NCBI GenBank assembly: GCA_001787755.1
Contig: MFYJ01000007.1
Location: forward strand, 42,788 to 76,945
Direction of reading: 5' to 3'
DNA: 34,158 nt
Source: Candidatus Peribacteria bacterium RIFOXYB1_FULL_54_35
Lineage (GTDB): Bacteria; Patescibacteriota; Gracilibacteria; Peribacterales; Peribacteraceae
Part shown: positions 16,246 to 22,608 of the stretch, one piece after another
Layout: each line of letters begins with the position of its first letter
How positions within the stretch are numbered: the first letter of the stretch is position 1
Translations under genes and position numbers: made by a program
The notes under the pieces: model-generated
What the model saw: the letters and a program-made list of their open reading frames with translations, nothing else
Told to the model about the DNA's origin: nothing
The model's database searches: none

Positions 16246-16668
16246 TTACACAATGTCTACCCCCATACTCCGGGCGGTTCCTGCGATGGTCTTCATGGCT
16301 GCTTCCACACTTCCCGCGTTGAGGTCCGACATTTTTGTCTCGGCAATTTCCTTGAGCTGCGCTTTGGTGAGAGTGCCGATTTTGTTCTTATTCGGTTCCC
16401 CGCTCCCTTTCTGCACTTTTGCTCTCTCCATAATGAGGGAAGCTGCAGGTGCCTGCTTGAGGACAAATGTGAAGGACCGGTCTTCGAACACGGTAATTTC
16501 CGCCGGTACCACCTGGCCCATGCGGTCTTTCGTCTGGTCATTGAATTTCTTGCAGAAGTCACCGATGTTTATCCCGGCCTGACCGAGCACGGGACCGAGT
16601 GGTGGAGCAGGGTTCGCCTGTCCGCCACGGGCCTGCACCTTAATGACTTTCATGACTTTCTTCGCCAT
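16246..16668 (-). CDS. rplK: 50S ribosomal protein L11
   Basis: 140 residues, full length. The N-terminal domain has [20 protein letters not shown] and [13 protein letters not shown], the proline-rich helix region that contacts EF-G and the GTPase centre. The C-terminal rRNA-binding domain ends with [10 protein letters not shown]. It binds 23S rRNA helices 43-44. A TATACT box lies 19 bases upstream of the ATG on the minus strand, at 16688-16693. Confidence 0.97.
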   Translation of the reverse strand: MAKKVMKVIKVQARGGQANPAPPLGPVLGQAGINIGDFCKKFNDQTKDRMGQVVPAEITVFEDRSFTFVLKQAPAASLIMERAKVQKGSGEPNKNKIGTLTKAQLKEIAETKMSDLNAGSVEAAMKTIAGTARSMGVDIV

Positions 16669-16687
16669 TTATACTGAGTGAAATTGA

Positions 16688-16693
16688 AGTATA
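16688..16693 (-). promoter_or_regulatory. -10 box of rplK
   Basis: Minus-strand TATACT, 19 bases before the L11 start codon. Unlike many genes here, L11 would have a short 5' leader. Confidence 0.55.
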
Positions 16694-16747
16694 GCCGCGC
16701 TACTCTATAGAGAGGAAAGGGGAGAGGTCAATGATTTAGTAGCCTAT

Positions 16748-16875
16748 TAGCTTGTTAGCTTCATTAGCTGCATTAGCTTCATTAGGGGCTGGGATGTTTG
16801 GTTTAATTCCTTTGTATCTTTCTAACGAAGCTAATGAAGCTATAAACCTAACAAACTAATGAAGCTAACAAGCTA
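16748..16875. repeat. Inverted repeat element C with AGCTTCATT-type arms
   Basis: A perfect 20-base inverted repeat (16748-16767 and 16856-16875) surrounds 88 bases. The arms and inner flanks are tandem words of the type TTAGCTTCATTAGC. The right arm ends six bases before the stop codon at 16882. The middle contains GGATGTTTGGTTT at about 16791-16803, shared with element B at about 11668-11680. Confidence 0.88.
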
Positions 16876-16881
16876 ACGAAG

Positions 16882-17523
16882 CTAGTTCGTCAGTGTCTCA
16901 ATTAAATCAAACACCACTGCGTCTTTGCCTTCCGCCACATGGAATTCGTAGAGGCGCTCGCGGATACGGATGAAGACAACGCGTTCTTCGTTGATGGCTG
17001 GGTCCAGGAATGTCAGGAGGTTGCGCAGAGCTTTCCCCTCCCTCTCCTGCGCCTCGTCCACCAGGTCACGCATCTCAGGAGAGAATGTGGAGTGCAGAGC
17101 CTCTTTGAGAGCCAGCAAGTAGATTTTCACCTGCGGAGAGTCTGCCCATGCGATGAGACCGATGCGATCGCCATCCTTCACGAGCACCTTTGCCTGGACA
17201 GTTGCGACACCACTCGGAATGATTTGTTCCAGAAGGCTGCGCTCTCTCGCCGGGTCGGCGAAATTGAACTGCTCGACCGTGAGAATCTCCAGCACATTTG
17301 GTTCCTCAATTTTCCGAATGCCGCCTCCCACGGAGGATGCAGATGATTGCGCGGCGGAAGAGGAACCGCTGTTTGCCACGACAGCTACCTCCTGTGGGGG
17401 TTCCGGCTGCTGGAGTTGAATGAGTAGCTTCTTATTCTCAATGAGCAGGGCGTCAAATGTGCCGAGTGCCACAAGTACTGTGAGTAGGCCAACGGTGAGA
17501 GTTGTGGGATTCCGCATGCGCAT
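16882..17523 (-). CDS. Hypothetical membrane-anchored protein
   Basis: 213 residues, unrecognised. Residues 8-27 form one membrane span. A Pro/Gln/Ser-rich linker (about 38-72) leads to a soluble C-terminal domain of about 140 residues with regular alternation of strands and helices (VQAKVLVKDGDRIGLIAW, then RIRERLYEFHVAEGKDAVVFDLIE). The C-terminal domain is probably outside the cell. The minus-strand box TAGAAT lies exactly six bases before this ATG, supporting the start and a leaderless transcript. It is divergent from ruvB, and the two promoters sit within 50 bases. Confidence 0.65.
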   Translation of the reverse strand: MRMRNPTTLTVGLLTVLVALGTFDALLIENKKLLIQLQQPEPPQEVAVVANSGSSSAAQSSASSVGGGIRKIEEPNVLEILTVEQFNFADPARERSLLEQIIPSGVATVQAKVLVKDGDRIGLIAWADSPQVKIYLLALKEALHSTFSPEMRDLVDEAQEREGKALRNLLTFLDPAINEERVVFIRIRERLYEFHVAEGKDAVVFDLIETLTN

Positions 17524-17529
17524 AGGTGG

Positions 17530-17535
17530 ATTCTA
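17530..17535 (-). promoter_or_regulatory. -10 box of the gene ending at 16882
   Basis: Minus-strand TGTAGAAT, that is TAGAAT preceded by TG. It is six bases from the ATG at 17523, so a transcript would begin at or next to the start codon. Confidence 0.6.
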
Positions 17536-17571
17536 CACGAAATAATCGCGCTCTTAAAACAGCATCGGCTC

Positions 17572-17580
17572 TGCTAAGAT
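17572..17580 (+). promoter_or_regulatory. Extended -10 of ruvB
   Basis: TGCTAAGAT (TG-C-TAAGAT), six bases before the ruvB ATG. It predicts a leaderless mRNA. Confidence 0.65.
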
Positions 17581-17586
17581 GGTGTC

Positions 17587-18630
17587 ATGGCAATTTCGCG
17601 GACTCAGAAGGCAGAGGCGATTGTCCGTCCCACAAAAGCAGGGAAGGATGCCGATGTATTCGAGCAGTCGCTCCGGCCGAGGACGTTTGCGGAGTATGTG
17701 GGGCAGTCGAGGATCAAAGGGCATCTCCTTGTTCATATTGAGGCCGCGAGGAAGAGGAATGAACCGCTGGGTCATACACTCCTGCACGGGCCGCCGGGGC
17801 TCGGGAAAACAACACTCGCGCACATCATGGCGCGCGAGATGGGAACACAACTTCGCATTACCAGTGGGCCGGCCATCGAGAAACCGGGAGACTTGGCGTC
17901 GCTCCTCACGAACATAGAACAGGGGGATGTACTCTTCATCGATGAAATCCACCGCATGCGCCCCATTATTGAGGAGGTGCTCTACAGTGCTATGGAGGAA
18001 TTCGCGCTCGATCTTGTCATTGGCAAGGGGCCCACGGCGCGCTCCATGCGCCTGGACCTCAAGCCCTTCACGCTTGTGGGGGCGACGACGAAGGCCGGAT
18101 CCATGAGTGCCCCGCTCCGCGATCGTTTTGTCCACACGTTCAAACTCTCGTTCTATTCTCCGGTGGAAATGGAGCGGATCATCGAGCGTTCAGCAGGCAT
18201 TCTCAAGGTTGAGCTTGAAGAGGGTGTCGCCGACTATTTGTCCGGCTGCTGCCGTGCCACCCCGCGTGTTGCCAACAGGCTGGTGCGTGCAGTCCGGGAT
18301 TTTGCGCAGGTGCAGAATGAGAAACGCATTTCTCATGAGAGGGCTCTCTCTACGCTCGTTTCGCTCGGTATAGACGAACGAGGACTCGATGAAACAGACA
18401 GGGAAATCCTCCGGTCTCTCGTAGAGAAGTTCGGAGGCGGGCCAGTAGGTCTCTCCACCCTGGCGACAACGATTGCGGAAGAGGAAGATACGCTCGAAGA
18501 TGTGTATGAGCCGTATCTTATTCAGCAGGGGTATCTGCAGCGCACATCCAAGGGTCGTATGGTGACGCCGCTCACCTACGAAGCACTGAATCTGCGGTCC
18601 CCGGATCCACTTCAACCTCTCTTCTCATGA
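17587..18630 (+). CDS. ruvB: Holliday junction branch migration ATPase RuvB
   Basis: 347 residues. AAA+ ATPase with SLRPRTFAEYVGQ (residues 28-40), Walker A HGPPGLGKTT, Walker B LFIDEIHRM and sensor VGATTKAG. The arginine-finger region is APLRDRF. The C-terminal winged-helix DNA-binding domain has GGGPVGLSTLA and ends PYLIQQGYLQRTSKGRMVT. With RuvA it drives branch migration of recombination intermediates. Its last four bases (ATGA) overlap the start of the next gene, so the two are cotranslated. Confidence 0.97.
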   Translation: MAISRTQKAEAIVRPTKAGKDADVFEQSLRPRTFAEYVGQSRIKGHLLVHIEAARKRNEPLGHTLLHGPPGLGKTTLAHIMAREMGTQLRITSGPAIEKPGDLASLLTNIEQGDVLFIDEIHRMRPIIEEVLYSAMEEFALDLVIGKGPTARSMRLDLKPFTLVGATTKAGSMSAPLRDRFVHTFKLSFYSPVEMERIIERSAGILKVELEEGVADYLSGCCRATPRVANRLVRAVRDFAQVQNEKRISHERALSTLVSLGIDERGLDETDREILRSLVEKFGGGPVGLSTLATTIAEEEDTLEDVYEPYLIQQGYLQRTSKGRMVTPLTYEALNLRSPDPLQPLFS

Positions 18631-19067
18631 GTGCACAGACTCTTGGCATTCTCATCGGCGGTCTTATTCCTGCCATTGCCTACACGTTTTGCAACATATT
18701 CGCAAAAACCAGCATGCAGGCAGGTATCGGCATCGGGCCGTATCTGATGTTCGTCGGAGTCGGCATTCTCGTCGTAGGATTCATCTTCACTCTGCTCCTG
18801 CCGTATGGGTCGGTGACGCTCCGTTCGGGAACACATAGCCTACTCATGGGACTGACCTGGGGGGTGGGCAGTGGTCTTGTTGCTCTGGGGCTCGCACGGT
18901 ACCATGCTTCACTCTCGCAGCTTGTGCCGCTCTTCAATATGAACACGCTTTTCACGGTGCTGCTCGCACTCTGGATATTTGCAGAGTGGAAGGAGGTGCG
19001 CGTTCCGCAGCTCCTCCTCGGGTCCATCCTCATTGTGATCGGAGGCACACTGGTGGCTAGGGCTTGA
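18627..19067 (+). CDS. EamA-like small multidrug/metabolite transporter half
   Basis: 146 residues with five hydrophobic segments (about 5-28, 36-60, 69-88, 95-115 and 122-144). The pattern and the end, LLLGSILIVIGGTLVARA, resemble one half of EamA-type (DMT superfamily) transporters, which would act as dimers. The substrate is unknown. It is translationally coupled to ruvB through an ATGA overlap. Confidence 0.65.
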   Translation: MSAQTLGILIGGLIPAIAYTFCNIFAKTSMQAGIGIGPYLMFVGVGILVVGFIFTLLLPYGSVTLRSGTHSLLMGLTWGVGSGLVALGLARYHASLSQLVPLFNMNTLFTVLLALWIFAEWKEVRVPQLLLGSILIVIGGTLVARA

Positions 19068-19227
19068 TCATGAGGCAAACCTTCGGTTTTCCTTCCATGA
19101 ACCATCCTTTCCCTTAGGGGTTGCGCTCCAGGCAAGCGGAGCTTGCCTTCGCGCAGTTCTTTGATTGTAACAGCATGCGAGGCATAATTCTCGATTGTCG
19201 CTCGTGAGAGGTCTCTGCATTTTGCTC
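19068..19227. other. Intergenic region between convergent genes, with a hairpin
   Basis: No gene is seen. A hairpin GGCAAGC-GGA-GCTTGCC lies near 19132-19148 and could end transcripts from either side. No T-run follows it. Confidence 0.45.
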
Positions 19228-20352
19228 CTAGTTTCCTTGCCCAAGGACTTCCTCAATTTCCCGTCTAATTACCTCCTCAAACCGCTTGCGGGAGAATTGC
19301 TGTGCGAAGGAGCGGCATCGCTCCGGGTCCACTTTCATTGTGCGTGTCTGGTGAATCGTTGCTTCCAGTGATTCTGCGGTTGGCTCATTGAAGAAGAACC
19401 CTGTCTCGCCTTCGTGTACAGTTTCAAGTGCACCTCCTTTCTTAAATGCGATCACCGGTGCTCCGCAGGCCATTGCTTCCACCGGAACGAGACCAAAATC
19501 GTCCTGCCCCGGGAAGAGCACTGCCTTCGCTCTTTTATAGAGGGTACGCACGTCTTCGTTCGACTGGTAGCCAAGCAATTCCGTGGTGGAGCCTGCGAGT
19601 TTCCTGAGCCTGCGGATGTCCGGTCCTTCCCCGGCAATTTTCAGCGGTACTTGCAGTCTGTTGCAGGCTTCTATGGCGCGATCGATGCTCTTGTACGGCG
19701 TGAGTGTGGAGACGATGAGGTAGAAGTCATCCTTTTCTTTCCGCACGTCGCCCTCCAACCAGAAGTCTTCTATGGGGGGGTACACCACCGTGCTCTCTCT
19801 GCGCCAGTAGAGCTCTATGCGTCGTTGCACTTCTCTGGAGTTTGCAAGGAGCGCATCCGGTCGTGCTGCGACCTCTGCATCCCACATGCGCAATGTATGG
19901 AATGTTCGCTCCAGCCACTGCTGCTTCAGGAGTCCAAGCGGTCCTTTCCCCGCACGCTCCAGGACTTCCTGTGTGGCATCCCAGAGGTAGCGGGCAGGGG
20001 AGTGAACGTAGCACAGATGCTTGGGGGCAGAGTTGGTGATGATGCCGTGGACGAAGGCAGAAGAGCTGCTGAGGACGAGGTCGAATTCCCGGAAATCCCA
20101 GGCTTCTGCAGCTGCAGGAAATTGAGAGAGATAGAGATGGTGGTTGAAACGGTACGCGGAAGGCAGAAGGCGGAAGGCAGAAGGCATCTTGGCCGGGCGG
20201 ACACGTTCTGGCGGGAACCATTCGCCGAGTCTCTGCTCGTTGTAGAGCAGTGTGTACACCGGTGCCTCCGGGAACATCTCTGCGAAGATGCGAGCGACGC
20301 GTTCCGCGCCGCCGCGCCGTGTGAGGAGTTCATGAACGATGGCAACTTTCAT
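19228..20352 (-). CDS. Family 4 glycosyltransferase (mannosyltransferase-like)
   Basis: 374 residues, GT-B fold. The N-terminus MKVAIVHELLTRRGGAERV is the glycine-rich acceptor-side start. HSPARYLWD, YLIVSTLTPYKSIDRAIEA and the donor-binding LFPGQDDFGLVPVEAMACGAPVIAF (EX7E motif) are typical of WbaZ/RfaB-like GT4 enzymes of O-antigen or capsule assembly. It uses a nucleotide-sugar at the cytoplasmic side of the membrane. A perfect 14-base tandem duplication (20158-20185) lies inside the coding region. A TACAAT box seven bases before the ATG supports the start. Confidence 0.9.
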   Translation of the reverse strand: MKVAIVHELLTRRGGAERVARIFAEMFPEAPVYTLLYNEQRLGEWFPPERVRPAKMPSAFRLLPSAYRFNHHLYLSQFPAAAEAWDFREFDLVLSSSSAFVHGIITNSAPKHLCYVHSPARYLWDATQEVLERAGKGPLGLLKQQWLERTFHTLRMWDAEVAARPDALLANSREVQRRIELYWRRESTVVYPPIEDFWLEGDVRKEKDDFYLIVSTLTPYKSIDRAIEACNRLQVPLKIAGEGPDIRRLRKLAGSTTELLGYQSNEDVRTLYKRAKAVLFPGQDDFGLVPVEAMACGAPVIAFKKGGALETVHEGETGFFFNEPTAESLEATIHQTRTMKVDPERCRSFAQQFSRKRFEEVIRREIEEVLGQGN

Positions 20353-20359
20353 CTTGCAT

Positions 20360-20365
20360 ATTGTA
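20360..20365 (-). promoter_or_regulatory. -10 box of the GT4 gene
   Basis: Minus-strand TACAAT, seven bases before the ATG at 20352, consistent with a leaderless transcript. Confidence 0.6.
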
Positions 20366-20416
20366 GCGTCTTTCTGTTTTCCGGCTGCCTTACTTTCCGT
20401 ACAATGCCGATGTTCT

Positions 20417-20491
20417 GGGTCAGTAGCTCAGGGGTAGAGCAGTAGGCTTTTAACCTATTGGCCGTGGGTTCGATTCCCACCTGACCCACCA
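20417..20491 (+). tRNA. tRNA-Lys (anticodon TTT), CCA encoded
   Basis: Acceptor GGGTCAG pairs with CTGACCC, followed by A and CCA. The anticodon loop CTTTTAA gives TTT. The T arm is GTGGG-TTCGATT-CCCAC. A TACAAT box at 20400-20405 lies 11 bases upstream. The GIY-YIG ORF starts six bases after the 3' end. Confidence 0.97.
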
Positions 20492-20497
20492 AGCGTT

Positions 20498-20776
20498 ATG
20501 AAGAAGATTGGAGTCTACATTCTCAGGGGAAAACGGTACTACGTTGGTAGCACTGGTGATCTTGAGCGTCGTCTTTGCCAACACAGGGATGGCCATACTC
20601 ACACCACAAGAAGAATTGGGGACTGGGAATTGGTAAGATTCATCCCCTGCAATTCCCTCGAAGAGGCGAGGCAGCTGGAGATGAAGATAAAAAAATCGAA
20701 GAATACTGTTCGTTGGGTGGTAGAGCAGCCCCGCACGCGCTTGCGCGCTGCGGGGTTGGCCGTGGGCTCGTTCTGA
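20498..20776 (+). CDS. GIY-YIG domain nuclease-like protein beside tRNA-Lys
   Basis: 92 residues. GVYILRGKRYYVGSTGDLERRL carries the GIY (VYI) and YIG (YVG) elements and the catalytic arginine region. E59 or nearby in ARQLEMKIKK fits the metal-binding glutamate. It belongs with the short stand-alone UvrC-N-terminal-like GIY-YIG proteins (YhbQ/URI type), whose roles are mostly unknown. The domain proper ends near residue 75. The rest (EQPRTRLRAAGLAVGSF) is read through a broken tRNA-Lys copy. The ORF is therefore bracketed by an intact tRNA and a tRNA fragment, as if inserted with a target duplication. Confidence 0.8.
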   Translation: MKKIGVYILRGKRYYVGSTGDLERRLCQHRDGHTHTTRRIGDWELVRFIPCNSLEEARQLEMKIKKSKNTVRWVVEQPRTRLRAAGLAVGSF

Positions 20777-20812
20777 ACGCAGTGAAGGATTCGATTCCCA
20801 CCTGACCCACCA
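20715..20812 (+). pseudogene. Broken tRNA-Lys copy with hairpin in place of the anticodon arm
   Basis: GGTAGAGCAG (D arm) is followed by a GC hairpin at 20729-20755 (CCCCGC...GCGGGG) where the anticodon arm should be. Next comes TTGGCCGTGGGCTCG, then a 19-base insert in the T loop (20771-20789). The final 23 bases, 20790-20812, are identical to the tRNA-Lys 3' end, CCA included. It cannot decode. It overlaps the 3' end of the GIY-YIG ORF. Confidence 0.75.
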
Positions 20813-20885
20813 TTTGTCGCCTCTCGGGCTCCTCATGGCAGGCCATCTTTGCTTTGCAAGCCTCAAATAAAGGCAGTTGTCGTGC

Positions 20886-20915
20886 TTGACGAATACAATA
20901 AATATTTGATACATT
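20886..20915 (+). promoter_or_regulatory. Promoter of the gene at 20924
   Basis: TTGACG and TACATT lie 18 bases apart, with TG one base before the -10 (TGATACATT). The -10 ends eight bases before the ATG at 20924, which decides that start over the in-frame codon at 20849. Confidence 0.75.
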
Positions 20916-20923
20916 CACATCCT

Positions 20924-21379
20924 ATGCAAGAAGAACCTGTCCTCAGTGGTTCACCAAGAACACCTCATATCTCGGAATGTGTGTTGCAACTTGAACATGG
21001 CCACCGGGCCATGGAGGAACACATGCAGCTGCTCAGTGATGCCGATGGGTTGGCCATCGGGCAGCGGTACGCACCGGGTGGCGAGTGTCTCTCATCCGAT
21101 CCTGCGTTCCCGTTTGAGATCACTCTCCAGCCTAATGATGTAATTGTGAACACCTCTTTTCCGTTTCTCGTGAGGCGTCCTGTGACGGTCAGGGTGACGG
21201 GGATCAGACCTACGTTCTGTTCCATTGCCGTGGACGGGCAAACGTACACTCTTGCCAATGGGGTGCTTGCGCGCGAGTTCCCGAAGATGTTTTTTCCGAG
21301 AGGAGCGGCAGTGGATGCGGTGCAGGGACCGGCGCAGCAGGGGGCGCTTGGCATTGTGGATGCGGCTGAAGGGAAGTGA
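20924..21379 (+). CDS. Hypothetical protein
   Basis: 151 residues, not recognised and without a signal peptide or membrane span. The middle (FEITLQPNDVIVNTSFPFLVRRPVTVRVTGIRPTFCSIAVDGQTYTL) is broken into alternating strands suggestive of a beta-rich domain. For example, VTVRVTGIRPTF and CSIAVDGQTYTL read as strand pairs. The C-terminal 40 residues are Ala/Gly-rich. It precedes tatD, which has its own promoter. Confidence 0.55.
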   Translation: MQEEPVLSGSPRTPHISECVLQLEHGHRAMEEHMQLLSDADGLAIGQRYAPGGECLSSDPAFPFEITLQPNDVIVNTSFPFLVRRPVTVRVTGIRPTFCSIAVDGQTYTLANGVLAREFPKMFFPRGAAVDAVQGPAQQGALGIVDAAEGK

Positions 21380-21444
21380 AATTTTCCAGGAGTGGGAGAT
21401 TGGTATGCGACACAATCGGTTCGCCACCGCTGGCGCCGCCTTTT

Positions 21445-21453
21445 TGCTATGCT
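21445..21453 (+). promoter_or_regulatory. Extended -10 of tatD
   Basis: TGCTATGCT (TG-C-TATGCT), exactly six bases before GTG at 21460. This fixes the tatD start at a GTG codon on a leaderless mRNA. Confidence 0.65.
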
Positions 21454-21459
21454 CCTCCT

Positions 21460-22224
21460 GTGATCGACTCCCACTGTCACCTGGCGGACAAGCAGTTTTC
21501 CAAGGATCTCCCGGCAGTGCTCCGCCGTGCTCAGGAGGCCGGAGTGGGGCGGTGCATCGTCATTGCAGACGATCTAGATGAGTCTGAGAAGTGCCTTTTC
21601 CTGGCCGAGAAATATGAACAACTATTTTGTACAATTGGGGTGCATCCCCATGCGGCGAAGCGCTGGAAAGTAGAGGATCTGGAACGTCTCCGCACCCTGC
21701 TTGCTTCATCGGGAAAAGTGAGAGCCATCGGTGAGATCGGCTTGGATTACTTCTACGATCATTCTCCCAGAGATGTGCAGCGCGATGTGTTCCGCGTGCA
21801 GCTGCAACTTGCAAAAGAGCTCTCGCTCCCGGCTGTCGTGCACTGCCGCGATGCCATGGACGACCTGAAGACGATCATCCGCGAAGTCGATCCTTCCTCT
21901 CTCGTTCTGCACTGTTGTGCAGAGAAGTGGGAGGATGTTCTGCCTCTCGTCGAGAGGGGGTACTTCCTCTCCTTCACGGGCATAGCGACCTATACCAATG
22001 CCCACGGGATCCGGCGCACCATGCGGCTGTGTCCTCTGGAGCAACTGATGATAGAAACTGATGCACCGTACCTTGCGCCGGTGCCGCACCGCGGAAAACG
22101 CAACGAGCCTGCGAACACCGTGGAGGTAGCGAAGCTCCTCGCAGATCTGAAGAAGAAGCCGCTTGCGGAGATTGATGCCATAACCACTGCGAATACGGTG
22201 GCATTCTTCCGGTTGCCTGCCTAA
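21460..22224 (+). CDS. tatD: TatD family metal-dependent DNase/hydrolase
   Basis: 254 residues, TIM-barrel amidohydrolase fold. The start IDSHCHLADKQF contains the HxH metal ligands. AIGEIGLDYFYDHSPRDVQRDVFRVQL carries the metal-binding Glu. The other ligands are the His in VVHCRDA, the His in LHCC and the Asp in IETDAPYLAP. TatD proteins are 3'-5' DNases with roles in DNA repair and RNA/DNA quality control. The GTG start at 21460 matches the first residue of the family and the promoter spacing. Upstream in-frame ATG 21376 would add non-homologous residues. Confidence 0.93.
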   Translation: MIDSHCHLADKQFSKDLPAVLRRAQEAGVGRCIVIADDLDESEKCLFLAEKYEQLFCTIGVHPHAAKRWKVEDLERLRTLLASSGKVRAIGEIGLDYFYDHSPRDVQRDVFRVQLQLAKELSLPAVVHCRDAMDDLKTIIREVDPSSLVLHCCAEKWEDVLPLVERGYFLSFTGIATYTNAHGIRRTMRLCPLEQLMIETDAPYLAPVPHRGKRNEPANTVEVAKLLADLKKKPLAEIDAITTANTVAFFRLPA

Positions 22225-22348
22225 GATTGTGCTGTAGCCCCCGCCAGCCTTCGTCCCTCGGCTCCGCTCGGGATGACACTCGGGACTACGGCCGGCGAGT
22301 CACTCTACTACTTGTTCATTCTGATGGTGTGTTTCTAGGTTCACCTGT
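22225..22348. repeat. Hairpin-rich gap between tatD and tRNA-Arg
   Basis: An imperfect inverted repeat (about 22241-22257 and 22282-22297) encloses CCCTCGGCTCCGCTCGGGATGAC, which is part of a common bacterial palindromic repeat type broken here into CCCTCGG and GCTCGGGATGAC. It lies 30 bases after the tatD stop and may be its terminator. No clear tRNA promoter is visible. Confidence 0.45.
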
Positions 22349-22423
22349 GCCCTCGTAGGTTAACGGATAGACCGCTGGCCTCCGAAGCCGGAAATACAGG
22401 TTCAATTCCTGTCGGGGGCACCA
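22349..22423 (+). tRNA. tRNA-Arg (anticodon CCG), CCA encoded
   Basis: Acceptor GCCCTCG pairs with CGGGGGC (one G-T pair), then A and CCA. The anticodon stem CTGGC/GCCGG encloses loop CTCCGAA, giving CCG (arginine). The T arm is ACAGG-TTCAATT-CCTGT. Confidence 0.95.
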
Positions 22424-22496
22424 TTCGACTCGTCGCCGTTGCTTGTGCAACGGCTCCTCGCTCATGGTAAACCACTTTTTCCAAACGAGTCGAATG
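22422..22496. repeat. Inverted repeat starting in the CCA end of tRNA-Arg
   Basis: Perfect 12-base arms CATTCGACTCGT (22422-22433) and ACGAGTCGAATG (22485-22496). Inside are a hairpin CCGTTGC-TTGT-GCAACGG and the motif CTCATGGTAAACCAC followed by T5. A further 9-base hairpin lies at 22508-22526 (GATTTTGCA/TGCAAAATC). The motif recurs as CTCATGGCAAGCCAT near 22542 and CTCATGGCAGGCCAT near 20832. The gap 22424-22608 holds no gene. Confidence 0.7.
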
Positions 22497-22608
22497 ACTC
22501 TGAGTGAGATTTTGCAGTGCAAAATCGAATCGAAGAGCCCCGCTCATGGCAAGCCATCGCTTATTTCGTTGTGCTTCCGCTGTGCGTCTGCGAAGATACG
22601 CAGCGCGT

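Noticed and set aside
16740-16880. CRISPR array
   Set aside because: The repeated words are 7-14 bases, arranged as an inverted repeat without regular unique spacers, and no cas genes are present.
22504-22608. Upstream extension of the carbamoyltransferase
   Set aside because: The extra residues are basic and encoded by hairpin repeats. The family starts at the ATG at 22609.
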